DNA from: Pogona vitticeps
Taxonomy: Eukaryota > Chordata > Lepidosauria > Squamata > Agamidae
DNA: 64,000 bases
NCBI RefSeq assembly: GCF_051106095.1
Contig: NC_135785.1
Coordinates: forward strand, 225,613,045 to 225,677,044
Direction: 5' to 3'
Under the pieces are notes generated by a model. The model did no database searches. It was given only the letters and a program-made list of their open reading frames with translations, and was not told the DNA's origin. This document shows positions 24,895 to 37,535 of the stretch, in pieces; within the stretch, counting starts at the first letter, position 1, and each line of letters opens with the position of its first letter. The translations under genes were made by a program, and so were the position numbers.

Positions 24895-27800
24895 GTAAGG
24901 AAATTTTATATATTAGCATGTCTTTATTGTAAACCAATCTACAGACAGTTGTGAAAATTTAATGGCAAATCCATTATTTAAATATAACACTGTTTTTATT
25001 TAGTTAAGTCACAGTCTATCTAGAAAAAGACTACTCATCCCTCTCTTGCTCTGTGGATCTGCCTGCAGGACTGGGTAGGGCAGCAACATTGTAGATGGAA
25101 CTACACACTGGGGATCATGGGCTCCCCATGTGTAGCACATGGGCATGATATTTCTACACTCCCAATGTGTGTTTGTGTTATAGTACACGATTATGCATCA
25201 GTGTTATCAGCTGGTATCCAGTACATAGGTGGATTCCAAAGCTGACAGTAGGTCTGTGCCAGATATTCCCAATCAAACGTTTTGGTACAGTAAGAATGAT
25301 AAAACTCCTCCCCTGAAGATCAAGATGGGGCCACAAAAGGTCTGGAGTGGAACAGTCTAGAAAAAGAGTATTTTTAACATTAGATTTTGTTTGTTTCTTC
25401 CTTTTAAATAAAAGGGAAACAAGGAAGCCCCCTTTTCCCACATGCCTTGGCAATGGCAAATTGTCATCTGATAGTGTCATGTTGAAAAAGGGGCACATTC
25501 ATGGAACCATTTTCAAACCTGGTAGCTGCTCAGGAGACATGGAGCCATGCTGTTTGATGCTTCAAATAGGATATTTTGAAAAGAAAAAAAATGAAAGCAT
25601 TCTAAGGCACCTGGTCAACATGCAATGATTCTCCCCCTTCCAAAATAAGAAAATCACACCAATCCCTTCCAGGGTATCAGAATTTATCCAAAACTATCTT
25701 CACAGGAGAAATAACATTTCTGAAGCTGGAGCAGGGACCTGTGCTCAGCTTTTAGCTGATATCTACCCTGAGATACTCATATTTTAAAAAAATTCATTGG
25801 GAACATGTGAGGGTTCGTACTTTGCCTCCACTGGTTTTGTCTGAGACTCTGGAGACAATCCTGTTGAAAAATCATAACTAGGTTTTATTAGAATATGTAA
25901 CAATAAATATTTATGCTCGAACTCAGCTTCTGCAATTTCTCTCATTGCCAACGGGTCCGGCGAGGGCATCCAAACGTCTTTAACGAAGGGGTTACAGCTC
26001 AACTCATCCCAAGGTCCTTTCAAAAACGGATTACTGTTTTCCAACTCACAAGTCTCTATTTATTTTATTTATTTATTTATTACATTTATACCCCACCTAT
26101 CTAGTCGAATGACCACTCTAGGCGGCTTCCAAAATACATACCAACAACATATAAAATATAACAAAAAATTTAGGGTTTAGTAGCGGGGTGGTCTCTTCAT
26201 ATCGCACCTCCATCCCATAAAGGTCTTCCTCTCCTCCTAGAGGGGTCCACAGTCTGTTAAGTAGCCCCTCCTCTGGGCTTCTTCTAGATGCCATGCCCGG
26301 TGCTCTCTCTCTTCCCTATCTACCACCTCCTTCTCCTCCCTGAGCCTCCTGAGCCACTCTCTGGCCTCCGACTCCCCGCCCAATAGGAAGGACATTGCGG
26401 TAGACCCCTTCTTCTTCGATAATCAGCTTCCTCTCAGGGAACCCGTAGTTTCTCCCATTTCCCGGTCCAAGGGTCTTCTTCCCACATCATTTCCCAGCCC
26501 CCCCCCCCAGTATTAAGTCTACCTCTCCTTTTATATCTCCCATTCTTGTCTCTACGATGGGCCTCCCCCTTTCTCCTTTTCCCGCCAAATCATCCCATCT
26601 GGGTGGCTACTGTCATCTTTAACAGTTCCCGCTCCAATTCCCAGGTATCAACTCCCCGCTATTTGGTCTCAATGGATGGTGCAGGCAGGTTTGTCTGTGC
26701 CTCTCGTTTCTTTTTGAGGCAGGACGACACTCCGGCAAGAGCCTTTACACTCTCGCCTCGCGTCTCACAGAACACCAAGGAATGCCAGGTTGTTGCATCT
26801 CTGCCACCCTTTAAATTTCCCACTATGCTCCTCACCTAGCATCATTCTGGGGCACTTTGGGAAACTGAAAGGATGGCTAGACTTAACTGCCCAGTGCTGT
26901 TACTGCAGCCACTTAATAAATCTGCCAGGGCTTATTTATAGAAGAGGAAGCCTTTTAATCTAGGCCTTTTGGAAGAGACTATGCATTTAGATAATGTGCG
27001 TAAAACACATATTCTGGTATGATGGTACTATTTCACAGCAGTCTTCTTCCTAATATGCTGGTTTACCATGTGGGTGATTTGACACAATGCTTACCATCTG
27101 TAGTGCAAAAGTAACACCTACAATGTAGAGAATGTAATCCTGTTTTGAAAATGCTCTTTTCTATTTCACTCTCAGCCAAAGATATTTTCAGTCTGTTGTA
27201 TTTAACTTAAAATGTTCATTTCATTAGGAGGATTAAAATGAACATAATTTTATTTGTGATCAGAAAAGTTGCTAAAGCATCTCCTCGTGTACATAAACCT
27301 TTATAAGATAATCCTAACTTTAAGTAATAGAGAACATTGCACACATCCTAAAAGATCAAATTCTCTAGGGCATGATAAAAATGTAGCCACTTCAGAATAA
27401 ATCTCATGGACTGATACGGCCTTCAATGATATGCAAATTAGATCTATAATCCTTCAAACTCTTAGATTAATTTAATTTCCATTTCTCATTATTGGAGATT
27501 TTGCTAAAACTCATTTTGACTCTCCACGCCCACCCCTGCTGGAAAAAAAATCCACTGACTGGCACATTTACATATAGAATATGAAGGCAACTTAACACGT
27601 TTGTGTTGTTATTTCTTTAGGCAATTCAAACTATCAATGGGAACCAAGATATGACCCCAGAAGAATTTGCAAACATGGTGTTCCAGAAGATAGATGTAAA
27701 TAATGATGGTAAGATCTTATAAGTCTTCTAATGAACTCCCTTTCTCTTACGAAAGAAAAACAAGTGACTTCCAATGTATAAGAGTTTTTGAGGTACGTAA

Positions 27801-28560
27801 GATCTATATCATTGGTCCACCAATGCCACCCTCAGTCAGTTTCCATGACTCAGCATGATTTGAATCCAGGTCTCTAGGATCCTAGTCCATCACTTTATCC
27901 ATTATACTGCATTGTCACTCAGGTTTATTTGAGGAATTTTAAAATGCATTCTGGTAGTAATTCCTCAGAAAGCTAGCCACACATTTTAATTTATTTGAAA
28001 GTAAGTATATTTTCCCCTCAAGAAATTACACCTGGTTTATGCTGATCTAACTCTCTATAAGGAGACTTCTCATGAATGTCATCTAAAGCAGAAACTTGGC
28101 AAGCACACATAGTCTCTTATGCTACAGTGTGACCCATGCCACCTCACAGCCCACTCCACCCTGCACATACTATTTCAATGTGGCGGCAAAGAAAGATATC
28201 ATTCGGAATATGAAGGATGTGGTCTATTTGGTAACTAAACATCCCCTTGAAATTTTACACTGCTTTTACCATGGGAATATAAACATCCCTGTGATCGAAT
28301 AGTATTTTCCCTAATTCTGGGAATCATATCTTTCATTGAAGAGTTTGGAAGTCAGCTAGTATGATGGTTTGAAACCATTTGCCTGTAGATACTTGCACTG
28401 ATTCCTGAATCTTTATGCATTTGTTCTAGGGGAACTGTCATTAGAAGAGTTCATTAGTGGAATAGAAAGTGATGAAACTCTTCTGGAAGTCATTTCAAAG
28501 AGCTTTGACCTTTCCAATGTACTGAAAGTTATACAAAGTGGGAGAAGACACAGTGTCTGA
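24745..28560 (+). CDS. GUCA1C: GUCA1C (GCAP3), guanylate cyclase-activating protein, 3' three coding exons
   Basis: EF-hand protein of photoreceptor outer segments. In the family, the Ca-free form activates retinal membrane guanylate cyclase and the Ca-bound form inhibits it, which restores cGMP after light. Three exons, 24745-24894, 27621-27708 and 28430-28560, join in phases 0 and 1 and end in TGA. Seen: [16 protein letters not shown] (end of EF2), [19 protein letters not shown] (EF3 loop), [15 protein letters not shown] (EF4 loop) and [14 protein letters not shown] near the C terminus. From memory, the C-terminal segment fits human GUCA1C (SFDFSNVLRVI) better than GUCA1A or GUCA1B. The C-terminal tail is shorter than in human. 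Exon 1 (myristoylated Met-Gly start, EF1) was not found and may lie upstream of the window. Polyadenylation signals AATAAA occur at 28796 and 28868. Identity as a GCAP is near certain; the paralogue is very likely. Confidence 0.92.
25790..26840 (-). mobile_element. possible broken retroelement fragment, minus strand
   Basis: Within GUCA1C intron 2. The minus strand has coding-like acidic and Arg-rich stretches and a GC content above its surroundings. An L2-like tail (26056-26165) has landed in it. Looks like a fossil retroelement piece, broken in several places; the family is not assigned. Confidence 0.3.
26056..26165 (-). repeat. L2/CR1-like LINE tail, reverse orientation
   Basis: (TTTA)n followed by TATACCCCACCTATCTAGTC and CCACTCTAGGCGGCTTCC, the reverse of the usual GCCGCCTAGAGTGG...GGTGGGGTATAAAT tail. 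Confidence 0.75.
27431..27469 (+). promoter_or_regulatory. candidate intronic photoreceptor element (octamer plus two CRX/OTX-type sites)
   Basis: Inside GUCA1C intron 2, ATGCAAAT (27431-27438) is followed by TAATCC (27447-27452) and AGATTA (27464-27469, the reverse of TAATCT). TAATCC/T is the core of CRX/OTX2 sites, which drive photoreceptor genes. Such short motifs arise by chance often; only the cluster and its location argue for function. Confidence 0.22.
27621..27708 (+). CDS. GUCA1C: GUCA1C coding exon 3
   Basis: 88 nt from acceptor TTTCTTTAG to donor GTAAGA, entering in phase 0 and leaving in phase 1. It encodes [16 protein letters not shown] and the first half of the EF4 loop (KIDVNNDG). 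Confidence 0.93.
27815..27930 (-). repeat. tRNA-derived SINE (second family), reverse fragment
   Basis: GATTTGAATCCAGGTCTCTA and AGTCCATCACTTTATCCATT are the reverse of the B and A box blocks of the copy at 1245. Confidence 0.7.
28430..28560 (+). CDS. GUCA1C: GUCA1C last coding exon
   Basis: 131 nt starting after TTCTAG. It completes the glycine codon and reads [15 protein letters not shown], then [12 protein letters not shown], to TGA. The 3' UTR continues to one of the AATAAA signals at 28796 or 28868. Confidence 0.92.
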
Positions 28561-28873
28561 GACTTTCACCTTGCGAAAAGGACTTGTGGTAACAAGAACA
28601 ATGCAAGAAACCTATTAATTATCAACACAGAATGTCATGTTACCCATCCATTGTTCAAAACATAAGCTCCAAGAGGGATAGCCACTTCAGACTTGTTTCT
28701 CTGTTGTTTTTCCTTTTTCGTGGACGTGGCAGCGACAAGAAGAGCAGAAAACTGTTTCTTTGTTCATCACAGAAGCTGCCATTTAGACTAATACAAATAA
28801 ACACAGTCTATCAGTTTCTTTGCAATGTATTATTTTTGCAATGGACCTCTCAAGAAGACACAGAGCTAATAAA

Positions 28874-31689
28874 CTGCTCCTTTTAAGTCATGGTCTTTTA
28901 ACTTGGAAGTTACAATGTGGTGATAAACCACTTGATAGGATTGGCTTCCTTCTAGATCAATTAAGGATGAAGCATGGTTTGCATTAACTTAACATTTGCA
29001 CTAATCAGTGCTTAAAATAGGAATGGATTATCTGGGAAACACCTCAATCAGCTTATGGCTCCAAAGATAAACATCCACTTGGAGAAGCTGTTTACCACTT
29101 TGGTATTATTATTACATCTGTTACTTAATATATGACTTTGATGTTTCAAATATTCTCCCACCATTTTAAAAAAAATTACAGTAATGTGCTTTTTTAATGG
29201 GCTTAACCTTTTCAGAGAAGCTTTGCATTTGTCATGGAGTGACACCATTTGGGGAAAATAATTAAAACTTCAGAGAAGACATTTCAAAACACTGGCTTTA
29301 GTGATCAAACATTAATTCCAATCTAAAATAAATTTATATTAATCTGATTCAAAAGATAGCCAGATCAGACAATCCCCTCTCCCCACTGTTAACAGCAAAA
29401 AAGATTATTTTTATTGTAAGTATAAATTCCTAATCAATCATACTTTGCAGTTGGACGAAACATGTGTAAATTTTACTTCAGTTACAGTGTTCATATACTG
29501 TATGTTCCTGTCTGAAAATCCTAGAGGAAACCTGGGTAACGTTTTCTACTGGTAAACTCTTTCCTACAAATCTTGAAGTACCACATGTCCCTTTCATCTG
29601 AACTATTTTCCCAGGTTGGCAAGGAAATGGAAGGTTTGGGGTAGATTTGGTTGGAATGACCACAGGTGTTGTTAAAGCAATCTTTGGCTTAAGCACAATG
29701 CAGAAAACAAACATGTCTCTCTTCCTAATATCTACAGAGAATCGTCCATGCTTAAATATACAGGTTGTATGATGAAAGATCCTTGATCTTCAATAGAGAA
29801 ACCCCTAATTCTGGATTGACAATACCAGAACTAAGGGTTTCCATACTGAAGCACAAATCCTGAAGAAGCTTGCAGTCCTGTTACCAATATCTCAAGATGA
29901 AACCATACTTAAAATGCCTATTAATACCTGAATATTACTCTATGTAGCTGAGAGATGGATGTGTCTCTGCAAGCTGTTTTTCCTCATATATTGTGAAATT
30001 TGAGGAATAAAAAAGACAGCAGTCTAAACACTTCAATAGTTATTTTGTTAAAGATTCAGTTAACTATGTATGTGTAACAGCATATGAAATATGCTACATC
30101 CAAGTAATTAGGAAAAGATGGTTACCAAAGGAATGAAGTAAGTGGAGGGTGTACAGTCATAATGCCTCTTCTATAGGAACACTCAGAGATTGCTTGGGAG
30201 CAGTTGCTACAAGAAAACAGCATGGGGTTTTCAAAATTATTTTGTTATTCAAATATTATGTTATGATTTGCAAAACAATCCAGACTAGCACCATTTCTGT
30301 TACTGGTTTAAGTGATTTAAATAAAATGAAAATATATTGTTTTTGGATTTCTACAAAATTTCTATAAAGGTATAGAACTGAACAGTGGAGGAGAAAAGAA
30401 AAAAATGATACATTTGATGGAGGGTTTGTTCTTATTTAATTACTAAGTTATTTTAAGTACAGAGTATGGATACATCACTTTTTACATATGTATCCTACTA
30501 ATGATACAGTACTAATAATGATTTATTCAATATAGCAGCCAGAATCCTGCAGAATAGCTTCTGCCTGCACAATGGGAATAATATCATCATCAGTGGTAGA
30601 TTGCCATTGATTAAAAACTTCCATTTTTAATTTCAGGGCACATACAGCTTGCATAAATTGAGACAAATAGGAAGTCTTTAATCAGCAGCAATTTGATATA
30701 ACAGCAGATGTGAAAGTGAGATAAATTCATTTGTCAAAACTAACACTCCTAAACGGGTAAAAAAATAACTTTCACTTGGTATCCCAAACAAGTCATCATC
30801 TGGTGCCATATAGTTAACAGAGATGGTGCCAGGAATACTGCTTACTGACTGGCCCCAAATTCACCACTGAATAATATTTTTATATTAATTTTTAGAGCAC
30901 AGTAAGTTGAAGTAGGAACATTTCTCCCATTTTCTGCAGAGATCCTCCGATGTTTTCAGCAGAGTTGCTTCCAACCAGCACTGACAGAATTAAATGCCTT
31001 TGTGAGAAGTGATACTAAATGCTAAGACTAAATAAATACTCAGCTGATCCTGCAATCTTATCCATACCCACCAGTTCCATTGCACACAACAGCCAGAATC
31101 CTACTGTTTTTTACTGTCCATAGAAGCTGACATGCCTAATTACAGGTAATTGATGAGGTCAGTTACTGCGGATTTTGCAATTTCTTTTCTGCACATAGTG
31201 AAAAGCAGTAAGATTCTGGCCAGTAGAGCTTACTTCCAAGCAAAGATATGTAAGATTTTAATGGGTCCTTTCTTGGTAAAGCCAATGGAAGCATGTGCTC
31301 TGGGTCACACTGGGGCCCACAGTAGCAATCTATTAGAAACCAACAACAAAAAAATCACTCAAGGCCCCAGCTATACAGCCAAGGTTATGTGTGGTTCTTC
31401 TGAGAAGCCTTTAATGCATTGATACTGTATCTGTAGCTTATTTTTTAGTATTGCTTTCAGACTACATCTTTTATTTTTCTTTGCATTGTTTTTTAATATT
31501 ATTTTGTTTGGCACAAATTGAAAAGCAATTAATTTGGAGAGAAAGATAGCACTGACAGCCGTAGAACACTCATTCAGCATTCTGTTTCGTAATCCATTAA
31601 CTTCCTTGTTGTTATAAACTTTAACTGTGTGAAAAATAAATGTACTATTCTCTAATTATGTTTTAATAACGAAAAATCTCATGTAGGCA
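28874..31689. other. intergenic spacer between GUCA1C and HJURP
   Basis: AT-rich, no gene and no transposon ends recognised. Confidence 0.5.
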
Positions 31690-32695
31690 TTAAGAACCTA
31701 AGAAGAGCCATGCTGGGTCAGGCCAAGGGCCCATCTAGTCCAACTTCCTGTATATCCCAGTGGCCCCACCAGATGCCTCTGGGAGCACATGAGACAACTA
31801 GATCCCTGTCTCCTGATACCCCTTCCCTGCATCTGGCCTTTTGAGATACCTTCCTTTTAAGTCTGGAGATTATACATCTCCGTCATGGCTTCTAACCGGC
31901 AATGGACTTTTCCTCCAGAAATCTGTCCAATTCCCTTTTAAAGGCATCTAGGCCACATGCCATCACCACATTCTGTGGCAAGGAGTTCCACAGACTAACA
32001 ACCTGCTGGATAAATAAATATTTTGTTTTGTCTGTTCTCACTCTCCCAACACTCAATTTGAGTAGATGTCCCCTGGTTCTAGTATTGTATGAGGGAAAAG
32101 AGCTTCCCTCTATTCACTTTATCCCTCGCCTGCATAATTTCATATATCTCAATCATGTTCCCGCCCCCAGGTGCCTTTTCTCTAGATTAAAGAGCTCCAA
32201 ATGCTGTCGCCTTTCCTCATAAGGAAAGCCCAGTCATCATTTTAGTCACTCTCTTCCGCACCTTTTCCAGTTCCACTATGTCTTTTTTGAGCTGTGGCAA
32301 CTAGAACCGTACACAATACCCCAGGTGTGGCTTTACCATTGTTTTGTACAATAGCATCATAATGTTAGCTGCTTATTTTCAATCCCCTTTGTAATGATAC
32401 CTAGAACAGAATTGGCCTTCTGTTCTGCCGCTGCACACTGGGTTGCCACTTTCATCGAGCTGTTCACCAGCACACCAAGATCTCTTTCCTGATCCATCAT
32501 AGACAGCTCAGAACCTACCAGCTAATAAATAAAGTTTTGATTTTTGCCCACATGTGAAAAATTACTTTTCATATACTGAAACGCATTTACATTGGCTATT
32601 TTGCCGCCCATTCTCCCAGTTTGGATAGATCCTTCTGGAGCTCTTCACAATCCCTTCTGGTCTTTACCACCAAAAAAACCCACATTATTTTTAGT
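31690..32695 (-). mobile_element. CR1 LINE, end of ORF2, reverse orientation
   Basis: On the minus strand, broken readings match the CR1 reverse-transcriptase C-terminal region: RRDCEELQKDLSKLGEWAAK, MKVATQCAAA, GIITKGIENK, DIVELEKVRKR, TRGHLLKLSVGRVRTDK and SLWNSLPQNVVMA. Many frame breaks, so an old copy. 5' truncated. Confidence 0.85.
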
Positions 32696-33253
32696 CATGA
32701 ATTATGGAGGGGCACATTGTGGTCCACATAGGAGAGCACTTCACCCTACGATGTTCATGGTAGGCTAGCACCCTGCACCCGTTACAAGCTGTTTACATAC
32801 ATTCACAAAACACAGGATGGGTCTCCGCTTCAGCTAACTGTCAATGAATATGCCCTCATTTTTCATTCTTGTATCCAAATATCCTTCCAGATGAATAATA
32901 ATTACCTGCCTTCAATTACCTTCCAACTCTTTCTCCTCAGCCAGATACCAAACTTGGGAGTTCTTATCTATGGAGCTCTTCTGACCCTCTGTTATTTTCT
33001 GACATGAAGACAAAAAAAGTGGAGGAAAAACATTCAAAGGTTATGAATGCAAGACATGGTCATCTACCTTGCCACTAGAGATGTTTTTAATTTCAACTCT
33101 CAGATGTCACAGTCAGCATAGCCAATGGTCAGCAGTCCTAGAAGATGAAGTCCGAAATATCTGGAGGATCAAAGATTGAGAACCAGATCTTGAGATACCC
33201 CCATCTCAAAATTCTGTGACTATGTCAGGGTACAGGAAAAGCTTCATCTAGAA

Positions 33254-34311
33254 CAGGGGTCTCAAACTCAATTTACCTGGGGGCCAGTGCAGAGTCTGGG
33301 TAAGGCTGGGCCGCATCAGATTTTCCGCCAAGCGGAGCAGGAGCCTGAGGAAGCCACCCAGGAATTTCCTTAGCCCGCCTGGGGCTCTGAGGAGGAGGGG
33401 GAGGGGCATGCGAGTCCTCGTCGCTGGCCACGACCCCCTCCAGCTCCTTCTTCACTACCACCAAAGCAGCAGCAGGACGAAGAAGCGGAGGAAGGTGTGC
33501 CAGCGACGTCCTAGCCGGGGGGGGGAGGAGGGCACAACATAAAATTTTAAAAACCCCTCACAGAATTCACCTTGCCAAAGGAGAAAAGCCCCCACTGGTA
33601 GCCGCAAAATTAAACAGACCTGGGGGGGCCATAGGTGCGCGTGCATGCACACACACAAACACACACGGAGGTCTGGCAACCTTCCTCTGAGGGCCTCCCC
33701 TCCAAAAAAAGGTGCATTCAGCAGCAGCAACTGCCCCCACCACAACAGAGGAGCAAAATTTGCGAGCCAAGCCTAGGCAGCCTCCAGAGCCAAGGCGGCT
33801 GAAGCAGGAGGAAGAGGAGGAAGCACTGCCGGGTGCTGAGGCGGCCGCTGGCCGGGCTGGTGCTGGGGGTGCCGAGAGAGAAAGAGAGCCAGAGAGCAGC
33901 TTCCCTGGAAGCGGCGGCGGCAGCTGCTGTTGGCGACTTGGAGGCGCTCTTCAAGGAGGGGCCAGGAGCGAGCTCCACTCTCAGGCATCGCTTGGCGGTG
34001 GCTCGGGCACTCAGAGAAAAGGGCTGGCAGTGGGCCTCGCTTGCCGGCTCTCCCCTAAGACGGTGTCTCTTGCCCCTTCCATCCAGAAGTGCAGCCTGCC
34101 AGCCGGCAGACAGGTGGGCTGGCTGGCAGGCTGCAGTTCCGGATGGAGGGTGCAAGAGGCGCTGTCTTGGGAGAGCCGGCGAGTGAGGCGAGGCTTTTTT
34201 TTTTTTACTCTTGACAGCAGAGGATGTGTGAGCGCTTCGGGGGCAGGCAAGGCGGGGGCCACAAACTATCATGCTGCAAATGGCCCCCGGGCCGCATGTT
34301 TGAGACCCCTG
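33254..34311. mobile_element. hAT-type DNA transposon, non-autonomous, with perfect 8-bp target duplication
   Basis: Ends CAGGGGTCTCAAACTC and GTTTGAGACCCCTG share 14 bp of perfect inverted repeat. ATCTAGAA flanks both sides (33246-33253 and 34312-34319), the 8-bp duplication expected of hAT. The 1,058-bp interior is very GC-rich, has a hairpin at 34031-34195 and long accidental open frames on both strands but no transposase I recognise. Confidence 0.93.
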
Positions 34312-34574
34312 ATCTAGAAGCACCTCCAAGCCATGGCATTGCTTGACAAACTACATGAGTTCAATTCTATTCCAACTGTATGAATAGCCAGAAGAAAGAG
34401 CCAGAAACCTTGTTTTCGGATAACCATTAACCACATCTACCAGAAAAGGAAAGAATTGTTTCAAAGGTTTTAAGAAGCAGCTGAGGTTCTGCGAAGCCTC
34501 CAAAAGTTCCACCATCCCCACCCCATCCCAGCCTGGCTTTTGCTTATCTAAAGACAGCTTTTATCAAGTCATCA

Positions 34575-34650
34575 TCACCATAGCCGCCCAGAGACTTTTG
34601 GGTAGTGTGGGCGGCATATAAATTAAATAATAAATAAATAAATAATAGGT
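34575..34650 (+). repeat. L2/CR1-like LINE tail
   Basis: GCCGCCCAGAGACTTTTGGG, GGGCGGCATATAAATTAAAT and (AAAT)n. Confidence 0.75.
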
Positions 34651-35689
34651 ACAAAGAATTCCACACTGTCTCTTTCCTCTTTAAAACTGGTTTGTTTTTG
34701 TGCTTGCCGTGCAGAAACAGAAACTTCTGTGGCTAGGATGGAAAACAAGAAGGCTACCTACGGAGTGATGGATGGCTCCCACCTTCCCTCTCTACCAGCC
34801 TGCTTTGCAGAACATTTTTCTTTTCCCCGCTTTTTAGGTTTCCTAGTTTGTTTCCCTTCTTCTGAAGATGGCATGCAAGCATGAGCTAGTAAAGTAATGA
34901 CACACTAGTAACTTTGATGGGCTTACTTACAAGGCTAAAAAAATACAAAGTAAAGAGGAAAGATTAACAGGTTACCTACAAAGAACACTGTTGTTATGCT
35001 TATTGCATGCCCTAATCTTCTTTCATGTTCTGACCTTCTAATAAAACTTCAAAGAGCTCACTATGGTACTCTGGAATCACTTAACAATAGTGATTAACTC
35101 TTTAAATATATTTTCTTATTATTAGTGACTGAGCTGTTTAATACTCTGACTCCAGTAGATTACCAAGAAAACACCCTAATTGCAGGCTTTTATCTAATTT
35201 GATGTGGCTTAATCAAGGCACAGAAGAGTAATATTGTTTCTCACCTCTGTATTCCATGTAAATAAAGGAAAGAAACATTCAAAAAATAGGGTTCAAATCT
35301 GCTTCAGGTTTAATTCTTTGGTCCATTGCTAGTTCAAACACCAGTTTTAATGAACAAAGTTTGAGATTGGTCAATATCTTCACTAGAACACTTAAAGGTT
35401 ACAAATACAAAGAATTTTGACATTCTGCAGAACTTTTCACCAGGCAAAGATGGTATAAAACATGGGGTTAAGGCAAACAGTTCAAATATCAGGCCAGGTG
35501 TAGCACTCTTGGCTCAGGGTTCGACATGACACGAGGTTGCAAAGATATTATTTTGACAGGCAGAAACTTTCTCCCCATTCTGTCACATTTCTGCCCCCCT
35601 GCCCTTTTGTTTTTACGTACTTAATCTTTGTCCTGATGAAAAACACCGATGAATTTGCAAGATTGTTCACTTCTTTATGACCTTTATTT

Positions 35690-36680
35690 GCAAAAATATT
35701 TATTTCTTCTTATGTACCATCAAGTTGCTCCTCACTTACCGCAACCCTGTGGATGGATGACCTGTAAAATGTCCCATCATTAACAGCCGTGCTCGATATT
35801 TATACCCCAACATTTATCCTTTGATATACAGAGCAGCTTACAAGATATGTACAAATGACAAATCAATACAACCAAATATCAACAAGACACCCACGCAATA
35901 CAATTAATAAAAAACTTTAACAGTAGTAATCAGTTTCAGTCCGCATAATTCTGAAATATGCATGAGAAAAATCCCTATTGAGCACTGGAAGGCCTATTAT
36001 AATAGAACAAGACAGATGTTTCAGAAAAAGGTGCTCCACAATATCAGTACATTGGCTTGCCTTCATTGGCTTCCTGTCAGTTTCCATGCTCAATTCAAAG
36101 CACTGGTTATGACCTATAAGCCCTTACGGTTTAGCACAAAGGGGGGAGAAAAAATGGAACATCTCCCTCAGAAATCAGTTACTGGCTTCACCTGCTCTAG
36201 TGGATATAACTCGCTATGATTTTGGCCAATGCTTTTATATATCTGTTTCAGGAACATATGTGTTGTAAAGGATTAGATTAATAATAATTTATTTTGATAA
36301 AGAGCAGATTAATATGGCTATTAAATAAGTAATAATCTACACTCTGGCAAAAGGCAACAAGGAATCAGGCCTTTTAAGTGGTAGCCCCCAGTCTTGGGAA
36401 TAAGCTTCCAACTGAGATACGCCAGGCTCCTTCCTTCCTGATATTTAAGAAACTGGTGGAAACAGAATTGTACAGAATAAAGCAAAAGCTCTTAATTAAT
36501 TTTAATTTAGACATTTTTTGTTGTTTATTCTTTTTGTATGAATTTCAGAATGCATTGACAGCTGTCAAACCTACAGTTCAATGCATTTCAAAGGGGGGAG
36601 AAAAAATTCACCAAAAATTAACGAAGACTCAGAACAAAGCCAAATTAAGTTTGCAAAGGTTTTACGGGGTGCACTAATGA
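35690..36680 (+). mobile_element. L2-like LINE pieces
   Basis: Readings LACLHWLPVSFHAQFKALVM (36040-36110) and LPTEIRQAPSFLIFKKL (about 36400-36450) fit the end of an L2-clade ORF2. The part at 36220-36500 is also similar to 43200-43550. Broken. Confidence 0.65.
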
Positions 36681-36982
36681 TTCCAAGCATTTTAAACAGT
36701 TTTTGAACATTTTAAGACACTTTAAAAATAGCAAAAACGGACCTGTCAAAACCATTGAAATGCATTGAAACCTATTCAATGCATTTCAATGGGGGAAACC
36801 GCGTTTCGCTTAGCAATGTTTCCTATGGCGATTTTCACTTCAGGACAGTAATCCATTCCCATTGGAACTGATTATCCAGTTTTCAATGCATTCTTATGGG
36901 AAATGGTGTTTCGCTTAGCGATGTTTTCCCATAGCGATGTTTTTTTTTTAACCAATTAACATCGCTAAGCGAGGCACCACTG
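36540..36982. mobile_element. Tigger-like short transposon, copy 5 (left end unclear)
   Basis: Right end GCTAAGCGAGGCACCACTG followed by TA; internal TTTCGCTTAGCGATGTT and GAAATGCATTGAAACC blocks. The left end is worn and the start is approximate. Confidence 0.7.
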
Positions 36983-36984
36983 TA

Positions 36985-37535
36985 TATGTCAAGAGAGATC
37001 TATATGTGGGACAGGAAACAACAGTTAGAACTGGATATGGAACAACTGATTGGTTCAACATTGGGAAAGGAGTAGGACAAGGCTGTATATTGTCTCCGTG
37101 CTTATTTAACTTATATGCAGGCTACATCATGCGAAAGGCCGGACTGGAGGAATCCCAAGCCAGAATTAACACTGCAGGAAGAAATCTCAACAACCTCCGA
37201 TATGCAGATGATACCACTCTGATGGCAGAAAGTCAGGAGGAATTAAAGAACCTCTTAATGAGAGTGAAAGAGGAGAGCGCAAAAATGGTATGAAGCTCAA
37301 CATAAAGAAAAACTAAGATCATGGCCACTGGTCCCATCACCTCATGGCAAATAGAAGGGGAAGATATGGAGGCAGGGAGAGATTTTACAGTGCTTCCTTG
37401 GGCTCCATGATCACTGCAGATGGTGACAGCAGCCACGAAATTAAAAGACGTCTGCTTCTTGGGAGGAAAGTGATGACAAACCTAGACAGCAGCTTAAAAA
37501 GCAGAGACATCACCTTGCCGACAAAACTGAGTGAG
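36985..37535 (+). mobile_element. BovB (RTE) LINE, reverse-transcriptase fragment
   Basis: Reads GQGCILSPCLFNLYAGYIMR, NNLRYADDTTLMAESQEELK (the RT YADD motif) and EIKRRLLLGRKVMTNLDSSL, typical BovB ORF2. 5' truncated; its start abuts the transposon ending at 36982. BovB is known to have moved horizontally between squamates and ruminants. Confidence 0.92.

Noticed and set aside
31902-32222. 106-codon plus-strand frame
   Set aside because: It is antisense to the CR1 LINE ORF2 remnant on the minus strand.
33712-34329. Long overlapping open frames on both strands (about 200 codons each)
   Set aside because: They lie wholly inside the GC-rich hAT-type element; low stop-codon frequency from base composition explains them and no domain is visible.
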